The notes beneath the pieces were generated by a model. That model searched no databases. It was given only the letters and a program-made list of their open reading frames with translations, and was not told the DNA's origin. Of a stretch of DNA of 64,000 nucleotides, positions 35,461 to 45,178 are shown piece by piece. The stretch comes from Actinoplanes sp. NBRC 103695. GTDB taxonomy: Bacteria; Actinomycetota; Actinomycetes; Mycobacteriales; Micromonosporaceae. Numbering within the stretch: position 1 is the stretch's first letter; each line of letters begins with the position of its first letter. Position numbers and translations under genes: made by a program. The stretch covers positions 261,204 to 325,203 of the forward strand of contig NZ_BSTL01000007.1 in NCBI RefSeq assembly GCF_030269485.1. The letters are read 5' to 3'.

Positions 35461-36090
35461 ATGGCTCGGCCCCGGCAGGTCCTGCTCAGCCGCGAGCGGA
35501 TCGTCGACGCCGCGGCCGCGCTGGTCGACGCCGAGGGACTGGAGGCGGTGTCCGTGCGCAGGCTCGCCACCGAGCTGGGCGTCGCCGGACCGTCGCTGTA
35601 CAACCACTTCGGCACGAAGGCAGAGATTCTGGACGCCGTTGCCGACGCGGTGATCCTGCGGGTCGACATCTCGGCGTTCGAGGCCCACGAGTGGGGCAAG
35701 GCGCTGCGGCTCTGGGCGCAGTCGTACCACGCCGTGCTCAGCGCCCACCCCAACATCGTGCCGGTGCTGGCCCGCGGCCCCGGCCGCAACCCGGCCGCGC
35801 TGGCGATGGCCGACGCGGTCTACGGCGCGCTGATCCGGGCCGGCTGGTCGCCGTCCCGGGCCACGCACATCGGTGCGCTGCTGCGCTACCTGGTCACCGG
35901 TTCCGCGCTGGGGTCGTTCGCCCTCGGCTTCCCCGAGGACCCGGAGCTGTACGCGCACTATCCTCACCTCCATCACGCCCACCACCTCGCCGAACACCGC
36001 GAGCGGGTGGACGAGGGAGCGTTCGTCCTCGGCCTGGAGACGCTGGTCTCCGGCCTCGAATCCCAGCTGCAGAGCGAGGCGGAACGATGA
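35461..36090 (+). CDS. TetR-family transcriptional regulator
   Basis: 209 aa. N-terminal [23 protein letters not shown] and [20 protein letters not shown]. The C-terminal domain is helical with ligand pocket ([20 protein letters not shown]). Ribosome site TGGAGG precedes ATG 35461. It overlaps the aldehyde dehydrogenase by ATGA and is divergent from the acyl-CoA dehydrogenase, so it probably controls both directions through the boxes at 35420-35451. Confidence 0.9.
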   Translation: MARPRQVLLSRERIVDAAAALVDAEGLEAVSVRRLATELGVAGPSLYNHFGTKAEILDAVADAVILRVDISAFEAHEWGKALRLWAQSYHAVLSAHPNIVPVLARGPGRNPAALAMADAVYGALIRAGWSPSRATHIGALLRYLVTGSALGSFALGFPEDPELYAHYPHLHHAHHLAEHRERVDEGAFVLGLETLVSGLESQLQSEAER

Positions 36091-37511
36091 CGTTGACCCG
36101 AGACAAACGCCTGATCCGAGACAAGCTCCTCATCGGTGGAGGCTGGGTGGCCCCGGCTTCCGACGGCGTGATCGAGGTGATCAACCCGGCCACCGAGGAG
36201 GTGCTGGGCACGGTTCCGGAAGGCACCGCGGCCGATGTCGACGCCGCCGTCGCCGCGGCACGTGCGGCCTTCGACGGCTGGGCCGGCACCCCGATGGCCG
36301 AACGCGGCGCGGCGCTGGATCGCCTGCACACCGCGTTGTCCGCACGGGCAGCCGACATCGCCGAGACCGTCGGGCTCGAGCTGGGCACGCCGCTCAAGAT
36401 CGCCCAGATGGTCCAGGCGGGTCTTCCCCTCTCGGTTCTCCGGGGGTACGCCGACCTGGCCGCGCAACCGGTGACCGAGCAGACCATCGGCAACTCGCTG
36501 GTCGTCCGCGAACCGGTCGGCGTGGTCGGCGCGATCACCCCGTGGAACTACCCGCTGCACCAGGTGGTGGCCAAGGTGGCGGCCGCCTTGGCGGCGGGCT
36601 GCACCGTGGTGCTCAAGCCGAGCGAGCTGACGCCGCTGACCGCGTACCTGCTGGCCGACGCGGCCGTCGAGGCGGGCCTGCCCGACGGGGTGTTCAACCT
36701 GGTCACCGGCACCGGGCCGGTGGTCGGCTCGGCGATCGCCGGCCACCCCGACGTGGACATGGTCTCGTTCACCGGAAGCACCGCGACCGGCCGGGCCATC
36801 TCGCACGCCGCCGCCGACCGGATCGCCAAGGTCGCGCTGGAGCTCGGCGGGAAGTCGGCCAACGTGATCCTGGAGGGCGCCGACGTGACCCGGGCGGTCA
36901 AGACCGGGGTGGCCAACGCGTTCCTCAACTCCGGGCAGACCTGCACCGCCTGGACCCGGATGCTGGTGCACCGCAGCCTCTACGACGACGCGGTCGCGCT
37001 GGCCGGCCAGGTCGCGGCGGCGTTCACCGTCGGCGACCCGTTCGACCCGGCCACCCGGCTCGGCCCGCTGGTCTCGGCGGCGCAGCGGGAACGGGTGCGC
37101 GGGTTCGTCGAGCGGGCCGAGGCCAAGCTGATCGCCGGCGGGCTGGATGCTCCCGTACCCGAGAAGGGGTTTTTTGTGGCCCCGACGGTCTTCGCCGACG
37201 TCGACCCGGACAGTGAGCTCGCGCAGGAGGAGATCTTCGGGCCGGTGCTGTCGATCATCCCGTTCGACGACGACGACCACGCCGTACGGATCGCCAACAA
37301 CTCGAAGTACGGCCTGGCGGGCGGCGTCTGGGGCGAGCCGGAGCGGGCGATCGCGGTGGCCCGGCGGTTGCGGACCGGCGCGGTGGACGTCAACGGTGGC
37401 GCGTTCAACCCGCGGGCGCCGTTCGGCGGCTACAAGCAGTCCGGCGTGGGGCGCGAGCTCGGTGCGTTCGGACTGGAGGAGTTCCAGCAGGTGAAGGCCA
37501 TTCAGCGATGA
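36087..37511 (+). CDS. NAD(P)-dependent aldehyde dehydrogenase
   Basis: 474 aa. [35 protein letters not shown] (general-base Glu) and [11 protein letters not shown] (catalytic Cys) are complete, as is the C-terminal [13 protein letters not shown]. It would oxidise an aldehyde to the acid, feeding the FadD step. Second gene of tetR - aldh - adh. Confidence 0.93.
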   Translation: MTLTRDKRLIRDKLLIGGGWVAPASDGVIEVINPATEEVLGTVPEGTAADVDAAVAAARAAFDGWAGTPMAERGAALDRLHTALSARAADIAETVGLELGTPLKIAQMVQAGLPLSVLRGYADLAAQPVTEQTIGNSLVVREPVGVVGAITPWNYPLHQVVAKVAAALAAGCTVVLKPSELTPLTAYLLADAAVEAGLPDGVFNLVTGTGPVVGSAIAGHPDVDMVSFTGSTATGRAISHAAADRIAKVALELGGKSANVILEGADVTRAVKTGVANAFLNSGQTCTAWTRMLVHRSLYDDAVALAGQVAAAFTVGDPFDPATRLGPLVSAAQRERVRGFVERAEAKLIAGGLDAPVPEKGFFVAPTVFADVDPDSELAQEEIFGPVLSIIPFDDDDHAVRIANNSKYGLAGGVWGEPERAIAVARRLRTGAVDVNGGAFNPRAPFGGYKQSGVGRELGAFGLEEFQQVKAIQR

Positions 37512-38596
37512 CCGCCCGGGTGAACGCGGTGGTGGTGCGCGCCGCCGGTGAGGCGCCGGAGATCGCCGAGCTGCAGTTGCCGGAGATCGGTCCGGGCCAG
37601 GTCCGGGTACGCATCCGCGCGGCCGGGGTGTGCCACTCCGACCTGTCCATGGTGAACGGGACGCTGCGCCCGCCGTACCCGCTGGTGCTGGGTCACGAGG
37701 CGGCCGGCGAGGTGCTCGAGGTCGGCCAGGGTGTGACGACCGCGGCGGTCGGCGACCACGTGGCGCTGAACTGGCAGCCCGCCTGCCGCATGTGCTGGTT
37801 CTGCACGCATGGGCAGCCGTGGCTGTGCGCCACCACGAGCGGCATCGCGGCGCTGGAGAACGGCAGCACGCTCGACGGCGTCCCGGCGCACGTGACCCTG
37901 GGGCTGGGCGCCTTCGCCGAGCAGGTGGTCGTGCCACAGAACGCGGTCATCGGCGTACCCCGGGAATTGGATTGGGCCCCTGCCGCGCTGCTCGGGTGCG
38001 CGGTGCTGACCGGGACCGGCGCGGTCCGCAACGCCGCGCGCGTGGCCGCCGGCGAGTCGGTGCTGGTGATCGGCCTCGGCGGCGTCGGACTGTCGGTCGT
38101 CGCGGCGGCCCGTGCGGCGGGCGCGGGCACGGTGCTCGCGGTGGACGTCAGCGAGTCGAAGAAGGCGCTCGCCGAGGCGGCCGGGGCGACCGAGTTCCTG
38201 GTCGCGTCGGAGGCACTGTCCAAAGAGGTGCGCACCCGGACCGAGGGACGAGGCGCGGACCACGCGTTCGAGTGCGTGGGCCGGTCGGCGACGATCCGGG
38301 CCGCGTGGCGGGCGACCCGGCGCGGCGGCCAGGTGACCGTGGTCGGCATGGGCCGGCACGACGACATGGTCGAACTCAGCGCGCTGGACATCTTCTCGTC
38401 GGCGCGCACGCTGCGATCCTCGGTCTACGGCAACGCCGACCCGGACGCCGAGATCCCGGCGCTCGCAGCCGACGTGCTGGCCGGCACGCTGTCGATCGAC
38501 CACCTGGTCACCGACCGGATCGGACTGGCCGACGTGCCGGCCGCCTTCGACCGGATGAGCCGCGGCGAGGGCGCCCGCTCGGTCGTGCTGCTCTAA
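37508..38596 (+). CDS. zinc-dependent alcohol dehydrogenase
   Basis: 362 aa MDR-type. Catalytic zinc ligands: [17 protein letters not shown] and the Cys in VLLGCAV-like context ([13 protein letters not shown]). Structural zinc cysteines: [16 protein letters not shown]. Rossmann motif [12 protein letters not shown]. Would oxidise an alcohol to the aldehyde used by the neighbouring dehydrogenase. ATGA overlap with the aldehyde dehydrogenase. Confidence 0.92.
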   Translation: MTARVNAVVVRAAGEAPEIAELQLPEIGPGQVRVRIRAAGVCHSDLSMVNGTLRPPYPLVLGHEAAGEVLEVGQGVTTAAVGDHVALNWQPACRMCWFCTHGQPWLCATTSGIAALENGSTLDGVPAHVTLGLGAFAEQVVVPQNAVIGVPRELDWAPAALLGCAVLTGTGAVRNAARVAAGESVLVIGLGGVGLSVVAAARAAGAGTVLAVDVSESKKALAEAAGATEFLVASEALSKEVRTRTEGRGADHAFECVGRSATIRAAWRATRRGGQVTVVGMGRHDDMVELSALDIFSSARTLRSSVYGNADPDAEIPALAADVLAGTLSIDHLVTDRIGLADVPAAFDRMSRGEGARSVVLL

Positions 38597-38646
38597 GCCA
38601 GGTCCGTTCCCGGCCCGCCGGTCTGCCCGCTGACGGTTGCTGCCGC

Positions 38647-38682
38647 CGTTCGGGCTGTGGTCGTTCGGGCTGTGGTCGTTCG
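38647..38682. repeat. 15-bp direct repeat, 2.4 copies
   Basis: The 15-bp word CGTTCGGGCTGTGGT occurs at 38647-38661 and 38662-38676 and is followed by CGTTCG. It sits in the 174-bp gap after the alcohol dehydrogenase. The same gap later has TAGTAGG/GGTAGG/GGTGGGACC words, reminiscent of the gap at 60830-61050. Confidence 0.7.
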
Positions 38683-38770
38683 CGCGGTAGTAGGAGCGAG
38701 TCTGATTGGTAGGTGCGGGCGGGAGTGGTGGGACCGTGCGGCTGGGCTAGATCTTCGCCCCGGAGCGGGG

Positions 38771-39493
38771 CTAACGTCGCTCGCTCAGGTTGAGCATCGA
38801 CTCGTGCACCTGGGCGGGGGGCAGCGGTCCGACGGGCAGTGGGCGGGGTGGACCCGTCCGCAGCCCGTCGAGGGTCAGGGCCAGGGAGCGGCGCCAGGCG
38901 TCCGGGGCGGTGCGCGCGGTGGCCCGCACGACGTTCGCGGTCGACCAGAAGAGGAACGACAGGTCCTCGGTCGCGAAGTCCGGGGCGCAGGACGCCGGCC
39001 TGGCGGGCCCGCTCGACGAGCGGCCGGATCCACTCCAGCTGGGCGTCGCAGATCGCGAGCGCCGGGTGGTCGCCTTCGCGTACTCGGCGTAGCCCGGGTA
39101 GGCGGTGGTGATCAGGCTCCAGAGGCGCGCGTACTCCTCGTCGGGGACCTCGGCGGCCAGCACCGCGATCGTCTCGGTGCCCACCTCGGCCGAGACCTCC
39201 GGGTGGGCCTTGAGGTTGTCGCACCAGGCCGGATTGACCGGGGCGCCACCCATCGACGCGACGATCAGCAGCGCGCCCTCGTGGCGCAGGTAGGCGAGAG
39301 AGCTCACCCGTTCGATCCCGGTCCGCGCGCCCCGACGGTGCAGGAGCAGCATCTCCGAGTCCTCGAAGGGGGGCCCGACCCTGCCGCCGTTCGCCCGGAA
39401 CTGGGCGATAACCCCGGCGTTCACGGCGGCGATCGAGTCGGCGGTGAGTTCGCCGTTCTGGGCCTGCTCGGTGAGTTCCTGGCGTTCGTCCAC
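38771..39493 (-). CDS. chimera of a Ddn-type deazaflavin oxidoreductase and a TetR C-terminus
   Basis: 240 aa, continuous frame from GTG 39493. Residues 1 to about 135 (VSSLAYLRHEGALLIVASMG, GAPVNPAWCDNLKAHPEVS, AYPGYAEYAK) are an F420-dependent Ddn-like domain cut before its last strand. Then the +1 frame reads ALAICDAQLEWIRPLVERA then RQAGVLRP, and the main frame continues as DFATEDLSFLFWSTANVVR to the end. Both match the C-terminal half of a TetR regulator with one extra G near 38990. A deletion has joined two genes and a 1-base insertion restored a long frame. Probably non-functional; expression as one protein is not excluded. GCCCC/GGGGC hairpin at the 3' end. Confidence 0.7.
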   Translation of the reverse strand: MDERQELTEQAQNGELTADSIAAVNAGVIAQFRANGGRVGPPFEDSEMLLLHRRGARTGIERVSSLAYLRHEGALLIVASMGGAPVNPAWCDNLKAHPEVSAEVGTETIAVLAAEVPDEEYARLWSLITTAYPGYAEYAKATTRRSRSATPSWSGSGRSSSGPARPASCAPDFATEDLSFLFWSTANVVRATARTAPDAWRRSLALTLDGLRTGPPRPLPVGPLPPAQVHESMLNLSERR

Positions 39494-39522
39494 GCCTCTA
39501 CAACGGACGGACCGCGCCGGGT

Positions 39523-40110
39523 TCACCGTTCCGCGGACAGCAGGGCGGAGACGGTACGCCGGAGGATCGCGGCGGCGGCCTCGGTGCTCAGCTCCATCGG
39601 GGTGCGCAGCGTGTCCCACGTGTTCCACATGCTGACGACCGTGATCGTGTTGAGGAGTTCCTGGTCGCCGTCGATCTCGGCGGCGAAGAGCGTGGCCACC
39701 TCGTCGCGGGCGCGTTCCATGTGCAGCTTGCGGTAACGCTGCAGGGCCGGCGAGAACGGCTCCTTCAGCGCGGACGCGCGGGCCGCCGGCGCGACCAGGT
39801 CGTTGAGCTTGGCGCGCTGGTTGCAGTACGCCTCGATGCGCTCGGCCAGCGGCAGGTCGGCGGAGATCGGCTGGTGGGCCGCGTCCCGGCGTTCGAGTAT
39901 CCGCTGCGCGCTCGCCGTCATCAGCGCTTCCATGTCGGCGAAGTGGCTCCACAGCGCACGCAGGGAGACCCCGGCCAGCTTGGCGATGCGGTCGGCCGTC
40001 GGACGCATGTCACCGTCGGTGATCAGGCTGACGTGCGCGTCCACGATGGCGTTGCGGGTGCGTTCGGACCGGGCGGTGCGGCCGTCCACGCGCGGGGTCG
40101 GTGTGGTCAT
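39523..40110 (-). CDS. TetR-family transcriptional regulator
   Basis: 195 aa. [23 protein letters not shown] then [19 protein letters not shown]. The C-terminal region has an acidic helical ligand domain. It ends the SDR - SDR - APH - ACAD operon, its ATG overlapping the dehydrogenase stop (ATGA). Probably the local regulator; the upstream box at 43808-43832 is a candidate site. Confidence 0.88.
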   Translation of the reverse strand: MTTPTPRVDGRTARSERTRNAIVDAHVSLITDGDMRPTADRIAKLAGVSLRALWSHFADMEALMTASAQRILERRDAAHQPISADLPLAERIEAYCNQRAKLNDLVAPAARASALKEPFSPALQRYRKLHMERARDEVATLFAAEIDGDQELLNTITVVSMWNTWDTLRTPMELSTEAAAAILRRTVSALLSAER

Positions 40111-41306
40111 CGTGGGCTCCGGTATCGGTTGATCTCGCGCCGGGCCAGGGAGCGCTTGTGCACCTCATCCGGCCCGTCGGCCAGTCGGAGAGTACGTGCC
40201 GACGCCCACAGCCTCGCCAGCGGTGTGTCCTGGCCCACTCCCGCGGCGCCGTGTGCCTGGATCGCCTTGTCCAGGATCCACTCGACCGTCGCCGGAGTAA
40301 CGATCTTGATGGCCTGGATCTCGGTGTGCGCGCCCTTGTTGCCGACCGTGTCCATCAGCCAGGCGGCCTTGAGTACGAGCAGCCGGGCCTGCTCGATGCG
40401 GACCCGGGCCTCGGCGATCCAGTCCTGCACGACGCCCTGCTCGGCCAGCGGCTTGCCGAACGGCTCGCGGGCCAGCGCCCGGGTGCACATCAGCTCGAGG
40501 GCCCGCTCGCCCATGCCGATCAGCCGCATGCAGTGGTGGATCCGGCCGGGTCCGAGGCGCGCCTGCGAGATGGCGAAACCGCCGCCTTCCTCGCCGATCA
40601 GGTTCGTCGCCGGCACGCGTACGTCATCGAAGAAGACCTCGGCGTGCCCACCGTGATCGCCGTCGTCGTAACCGAACACCGTCATGCCGCGCTTGACCGT
40701 CACGCCCGGTGTGTCCCGGGGGACCAGGATCTGGCTCTGCTGCACGTGCCGGGCCGCGTCCGGGTCGGTCTTTCCCATCACGATGAAGATCTTGCAGTTC
40801 GGGTTCATCGCGCCGGAGATGTAGAACTTGTGCCCGTTGATCACGTAGTCGTCGCCGTCCCGGACGATCCGGGTGCCGATGTTGGTGGCGTCGGAGGAGG
40901 CCACCTGCGGCTCGGTCATCGCGAACGCGGACCGGATCTCGCCGGCCAGCAGCGGCCTCAGCCACCGCTCCTGCTGCGCGGGCGTGCCGAACTCGGCCAG
41001 CACCTCCATGTTGCCGGTGTCCGGGGCGGCGCAGTTCAGCGCGGCAGGCGCGATGGACGGGCTGCGGCCGGTGATCTCGGCCAGCGGCGCGTACTGCACG
41101 TTGGTCAGGCCGGCGCCGTGCTCGCCGGGCAGGAAGAGGTTCCACAGCCCGCGCGCCTTCGCCTCGGCCTTCAGCGGCTCCAGCGACGCCGGCGGTCCCC
41201 AGCCGTCCGCCTCGTAGCCGGCCTCCAGCGGATAGACGAACTCGTCCATGAAGGCGAGGAGCCGCTTGCGGTAGTCCTCGGTCTTCTCGTCGTATGCGAA
41301 GTCCAT
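40107..41306 (-). CDS. acyl-CoA dehydrogenase, ACAD11-like
   Basis: 399 aa. [20 protein letters not shown] at the start, [34 protein letters not shown] and [20 protein letters not shown] match the ACAD10/11-like subgroup rather than classical FadE enzymes. Its ATG abuts the stop of an APH-type kinase (41307), the other half of mammalian ACAD10/11. In that family the kinase phosphorylates a 4-hydroxyacyl-CoA and the dehydrogenase domain completes elimination; the same pairing occurs as LvaA/LvaC in Pseudomonas levulinate use (established knowledge). Substrate here inferred. Confidence 0.85.
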   Translation of the reverse strand: MDFAYDEKTEDYRKRLLAFMDEFVYPLEAGYEADGWGPPASLEPLKAEAKARGLWNLFLPGEHGAGLTNVQYAPLAEITGRSPSIAPAALNCAAPDTGNMEVLAEFGTPAQQERWLRPLLAGEIRSAFAMTEPQVASSDATNIGTRIVRDGDDYVINGHKFYISGAMNPNCKIFIVMGKTDPDAARHVQQSQILVPRDTPGVTVKRGMTVFGYDDGDHGGHAEVFFDDVRVPATNLIGEEGGGFAISQARLGPGRIHHCMRLIGMGERALELMCTRALAREPFGKPLAEQGVVQDWIAEARVRIEQARLLVLKAAWLMDTVGNKGAHTEIQAIKIVTPATVEWILDKAIQAHGAAGVGQDTPLARLWASARTLRLADGPDEVHKRSLARREINRYRSPR

Positions 41307-42290
41307 CTAACCCTCCAGAGCCTCGTGCCCCTGCGTGACCAAAGGCGCCACCATACGACCGACCGTCTCGAATCCCGCACCGACGGTCTGGCCGTGCACA
41401 TAGCGGAAATGGACGCCTTCCAGAATCACGGCGAGCTTGAAACACGCGAACGCGATGTACCAGTGCAGGTCGCTGACGTCCCGTTTGCTGCGCTCGGCGT
41501 ACCGGGCGGCCAGCTCGGGCAGCGTCGGGTGGCCGGGCACGGTCAGCGGCGACCGCGGCTCGCCGTTCTTGTCGAGCAGCGGGCGGCCCGCGTAGACCTG
41601 CATCAGGGCGACGTCGCTGAGCGGGTCGCCGAGCGTCGACATCTCCCAATCGAGCACCGCGCTGACCGTCAGGTCGTCGGCGATCAGCACGTTGTCCAGC
41701 CGGAAGTCGCCGTGCACCACGGCGCCGTCGCCTTCCGGCACGTGCACCGCGAGCCGGGCGTGCAGCTCGTCGATGCCCGCCACGTCGCGGCTGCGGGAGG
41801 CGTCCAGCTGCTTCTTCCACCGGCGGACCTGGCGCTCGTTGAAGCCCTGCGGCCGCCCGAAGTCGCCCAGCCCGATCGCCTCGGGGTCGAGCGCGTGCAG
41901 GTCGGCGAGCGTGTCGACCAGGTGGAGGGTGAGCGCGCGCATCCGCTCGGCGCCCAGCGCCTCCAGGTCGGCGACGTCCCGGTAGATCCGGCCGGTCGCG
42001 TGCTCCATCAGGTAGAACGGCGCGCCGATCACGTCGGGGTCGGTGCAGAGCAGCACCGGCGCCGGTGCGGGGAAGCCGGCCGCGGACAGGGCGGACAGCA
42101 CCTTGTGCTCGCGGGACATGTCGTGAGCGGTGGGCAGCACGTGACCCAGCGGCGGGCGGCGGAGCACCCAGCGCTGGTCACCGTCGGTCACGGCGTACGT
42201 CAGGTTGGACCGCCCGCCCGCGAACATGGTCGCGGTCAACGGGCCGGTCTTCAGGTGGGCCCGCAGGGCGTCGAGGTCGAGCCCCTTCAC
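41307..42290 (-). CDS. APH-family phosphotransferase, ACAD10/11 kinase-type
   Basis: 327 aa from GTG 42290. MFAGGRSNLTYAVTD and WVLRRPPLGHVLPTAHDMSR form the P-loop and lysine region. AVVHGDFRLDNVLIADD is the catalytic HGDxxxxN loop and AVLDWEMSTLGDPLSD the metal-binding DxE/D. This is the acyl-CoA-associated APH class, not an antibiotic-resistance enzyme. GTGA overlap with the SDR and zero gap to the ACAD11-like gene; possible 4-hydroxyacyl-CoA kinase. Confidence 0.87.
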   Translation of the reverse strand: MKGLDLDALRAHLKTGPLTATMFAGGRSNLTYAVTDGDQRWVLRRPPLGHVLPTAHDMSREHKVLSALSAAGFPAPAPVLLCTDPDVIGAPFYLMEHATGRIYRDVADLEALGAERMRALTLHLVDTLADLHALDPEAIGLGDFGRPQGFNERQVRRWKKQLDASRSRDVAGIDELHARLAVHVPEGDGAVVHGDFRLDNVLIADDLTVSAVLDWEMSTLGDPLSDVALMQVYAGRPLLDKNGEPRSPLTVPGHPTLPELAARYAERSKRDVSDLHWYIAFACFKLAVILEGVHFRYVHGQTVGAGFETVGRMVAPLVTQGHEALEG

Positions 42291-43054
42291 TCGATGCTCC
42301 GCTGGATCTTGTTCATGCCGGCCAGCCAGCGGTCCGGGTCGGCGGCCCGGCGCTGGGCGTACTCGGCCACCTCGGGGTGCGGCAGGATCAGGAAGCCGTC
42401 GTCGTCGATGCGCGAGGCCACCACCTCGGCCACCTCGCTCGCCTCCAGCGCGCTGTCCGCGAGCAGGGAACTGCTGGCCGAGCTGCTGTCGCCGCGCAGC
42501 ATCATGTCGGTGCGGACGCCCTGCGGGCACAGCGCCTGCACCTTGATGCCGCGGTGGGCGTACGTGGCCCGCAGCCACTCGGCGTAGGCCAGCGAGGCGT
42601 GCTTGGTGACCGAGTACGTGGCGCTGCCCAGCAGGGTCAGCAGGCCGGCCGCGGACACGGTGACCAGCAGGTGGCCGCTGCCCGCCGCCAGCCAGCGGGG
42701 CAGGAGCGCGCGGGACGCGTACACGTGGCTCATGACGTTGACCTGGAAATCACGCTGCCACGCGGCGTCCGGCGTCTCCGGGCCGCCACCGGTCAGCACC
42801 CCGGCGTTGGCGCAGAAGAGGTCGATGCCACCGAGTTCGTCCCAGGCGACGTCGACGAGCCGCGCGATGTCCGCCTCGCTCCCGGCGTCGCCCGGGACGG
42901 CTCGCCCCCCGATCTCGGCGGCCACCGCCGATGCGGCCGCCTCATCAAGGTCGTTCACGACGACGCTCGCGCCCCCGGCGGCGAACCGGCGGGCCAGCGC
43001 GGCACCGATCCCGCCGCCGGCGCCGGTGACCACGACCCGTTTCGGCGAGCTCAC
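42287..43054 (-). CDS. short-chain dehydrogenase/reductase (SDR 2)
   Basis: 255 aa from GTG 43054. TGAGGGIGAALARRFA is the cofactor loop, NAGV and the YSVTKHAS catalytic Tyr/Lys follow. The long C-terminus (FLILPHPEVAEYAQRRAADP) is typical of SDRs found with APH-ACAD operons in mycobacteria and relatives. It would oxidise or reduce a hydroxyl or keto group of the CoA or acid substrate. GTGA overlaps at both ends. Confidence 0.88.
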   Translation of the reverse strand: MSSPKRVVVTGAGGGIGAALARRFAAGGASVVVNDLDEAAASAVAAEIGGRAVPGDAGSEADIARLVDVAWDELGGIDLFCANAGVLTGGGPETPDAAWQRDFQVNVMSHVYASRALLPRWLAAGSGHLLVTVSAAGLLTLLGSATYSVTKHASLAYAEWLRATYAHRGIKVQALCPQGVRTDMMLRGDSSSASSSLLADSALEASEVAEVVASRIDDDGFLILPHPEVAEYAQRRAADPDRWLAGMNKIQRSIE

Positions 43055-43791
43055 TGGACCGACCCGGTCAGCGTCACGCCGCCGTCGACGACCAGCGTCT
43101 GGCCGGTGATCCAGCCCGCGTCCCCGGAGCACAGGAAGGCCACCGCGCCGGCCACGTCCGCCGGCACGCCGAGCCGCTTCAGCGGGTAGGTCGCCGCGAC
43201 CTCGGCCTCCCGGCCCTCGTAGAGCGCGGTGGCGAACCTCGTCTTGACCACCGCGGGCGCCACGGCGTTCACCCGGACCATGGGCGCGAGCTCGACGGCA
43301 AGCTCCTCGGTGAGGTGGATCAGCGCCGCCTTGGTGACGCCGTAGAAGGCAATGCCGGGCGCCGGGCGCACGCCGGAGACCGACGAGATGTTCACGATCG
43401 AGCCGCCGGTGTCGGCCAGCCCGCCGCGCAGCGCCTCCTGCACCCAGCCGAGCGTGCCGAGCACGTTGACGTCGAGCATCTTGCGGGCGGCGCTCAGATC
43501 GAGAGACGCGAGCGGACCGTACGCCGGGTTGATGCCGATGTTGTTGACCAGCGTGGTGACCGGGCCGAACGTGGTCCTCGCGGCGTCCACGACGGCGGCA
43601 CGGTGCTCGGGGTCGTCGCCCTTGCCGGCCACACCGATCGCCACGTCGGGGCCGCCCAGTTCCTTGGCCGCGGTCTCCAGCGCCTCCGCGTTGCGCCCGG
43701 TGACGACGACCTTGGCGCCGTCGGCGACGAACCGCTGGGCGATGGCGAAACCGATGCCTCGGCTGGCCCCCGTCACGATCGCGACGCTCAT
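43051..43791 (-). CDS. short-chain dehydrogenase/reductase (SDR 1)
   Basis: 246 aa. TGASRGIGFAIAQRF, NNIGINPAYG and SVSGVRPAPGIAFYGVTKAAL give a full SDR set; WITGQTLVVDGG closes the fold as in FabG-like enzymes. ATG 43791 is chosen because AGGAG lies 6 bp upstream; ATG 43797 touches it. First gene of the operon; the box at 43808-43832 is just upstream. Confidence 0.9.
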   Translation of the reverse strand: MSVAIVTGASRGIGFAIAQRFVADGAKVVVTGRNAEALETAAKELGGPDVAIGVAGKGDDPEHRAAVVDAARTTFGPVTTLVNNIGINPAYGPLASLDLSAARKMLDVNVLGTLGWVQEALRGGLADTGGSIVNISSVSGVRPAPGIAFYGVTKAALIHLTEELAVELAPMVRVNAVAPAVVKTRFATALYEGREAEVAATYPLKRLGVPADVAGAVAFLCSGDAGWITGQTLVVDGGVTLTGSVQ

Positions 43792-43807
43792 CCACATCTC
43801 CTGTCAA

Positions 43808-43832
43808 CAATTTGCACTTGGACTGCAAACAT
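43808..43832. promoter_or_regulatory. operator candidate upstream of the SDR-APH-ACAD operon
   Basis: TTTGCA (43811-43816) and TGCAAA (43824-43829) form a palindrome around a 7-base centre. On the minus strand the right part reads GTGCAAATTG, close to the GTGCAACTTTT box near the other tetR gene. It lies 17-40 bp upstream of SDR 1, where a repressor could cover the promoter. Confidence 0.45.
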
Positions 43833-43893
43833 TAGTCGCGCGCAGGCCCGCCGCCAACCATCTCCCGTGCGGCGGCGGGCCGCAAGCGATGCG

Positions 43894-45177
43894 TCAGGAC
43901 GCGGCGGGGATGCCGTTGGCCGGAGGCGTCGCGGGCTGCTGCGCGTACTCCTGAACGGGCCCGTCCTTCTCGTCCGTCTCATAGGTCGGGCCGAAGTAGG
44001 CGGCCTTGCCGCCGGTGATCTTCGTCAGGCGCATGCCACCGTAACCGGAGTGGTCGTCCTTCGAGTAGCGCAGCGGGGCCAGGCCCGGGCCGCCGGTGAA
44101 CCCGTTCTTCTGCACCGCCTCGATGATGCCCTCGCGGGTCAGATCCTTGCCCGCGGCCTGCAGGGCCTGCACCAGCAGGTACGCCCCCGACATGCCGTAG
44201 ACGATCAGGTTGTCGAACTCGGCGTTGCCGTTGTGCTCGGCGTTGACCTTCTTGAAGAGCTGAATCCAGGGGTTGCCGTCGTCGGTGTTCAGCGGCAGAT
44301 AGTTGTCGGCGACGACGCCCTCGAGCAGGGCCGGCGCCGCGGCGCCCAGCGTCCTGGTCAGCGTGGTCGGGTCGGCGCCCACATTGGACACCACGAACTG
44401 CGGCTTGTAGCCGATCTTCGCCGCGGTGCCGAGCGAGAGGGCGGTGAAGCCCGGGATGGTGCCCAGCATGACGACCTCGCAGCCGGCCGCCTTGAACGCG
44501 CCGATCTGCGGGCCGACGTTCGGGTTGCTGGTCACGTAGGTCTGCTTGGCCGCCACCGGGGCGCCGAGGCCCTTCTCGAAACCGATCAGGCTGTCCCGGC
44601 CGAAGTCGTCGTCCTGACCGAGGAAGCAGGTCTTCTTCCCGGCCCACGTGGTCTTGACGTACGTGCCGAGGATCTTGCCCTCGACCGTGTAGTCCGGGTT
44701 GAACCCGAACGTGCCCGGATACTTCTGCGGCTGGTCCCAGCTGCGGCTGCCCGAGCTGACGAAGAGATCCGGCACCCGGTTGGTCTTGAGGAAGTCCAGC
44801 ACGCCGGTGTGCGTCGGCGTGCCCAGGCCGTTGAAGATCGCGAAGACCTTGTCCTGGAGTACGAGCTCACGCACCACCTGCTGGGTGGTCGCCGGGTTGT
44901 ACGTGTCGTCCATGACCTTGTAATTGATCTTCCGGCCGTGCACGCCGCCGTTCGCGTTCACGTAGTCGAAGTACGCCTTGCTGGCCGGCGCGATCTTCGA
45001 ATAACCGGCCGCCGCCGGTCCAGTGAGCGGCATGTGCGTGCCGATCAGGATCTCCGTGTCGGTCACGCCGGGGGTGTTGCCCGACCCGCCTCCGCTGCTG
45101 CCACCGCCGTCGTCGCTCGTACAGGCCGCCGTCGTCAGGAGAAGGGCGACGACGGCCAGCTTCGCGATATGTCTCAT
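43894..45177 (-). CDS. livK: branched-chain-amino-acid-type ABC transporter binding lipoprotein
   Basis: 427 aa. Signal peptide with lipobox TTAACTSD, Gly/Ser linker, then GVTDTEILIGTHMPLTGPAA, the classic Leu-binding-type start. It carries VRELVLQDKVFAIFNGLGTP and YGMSGAYLLVQALQAAGKDL. This group also binds aromatic acids, urea and amides, so ligand is open; the catabolic context suggests an organic acid. Last gene of the liv operon. Confidence 0.88.
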   Translation of the reverse strand: MRHIAKLAVVALLLTTAACTSDDGGGSSGGGSGNTPGVTDTEILIGTHMPLTGPAAAGYSKIAPASKAYFDYVNANGGVHGRKINYKVMDDTYNPATTQQVVRELVLQDKVFAIFNGLGTPTHTGVLDFLKTNRVPDLFVSSGSRSWDQPQKYPGTFGFNPDYTVEGKILGTYVKTTWAGKKTCFLGQDDDFGRDSLIGFEKGLGAPVAAKQTYVTSNPNVGPQIGAFKAAGCEVVMLGTIPGFTALSLGTAAKIGYKPQFVVSNVGADPTTLTRTLGAAAPALLEGVVADNYLPLNTDDGNPWIQLFKKVNAEHNGNAEFDNLIVYGMSGAYLLVQALQAAGKDLTREGIIEAVQKNGFTGGPGLAPLRYSKDDHSGYGGMRLTKITGGKAAYFGPTYETDEKDGPVQEYAQQPATPPANGIPAAS

Positions 45178-45178
45178 G

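Noticed and set aside
41307..42290. Aminoglycoside resistance gene
   Set aside because: The APH fold is shared, but the acyl-CoA context and the ACAD10/11-like sequence point to a metabolic kinase.
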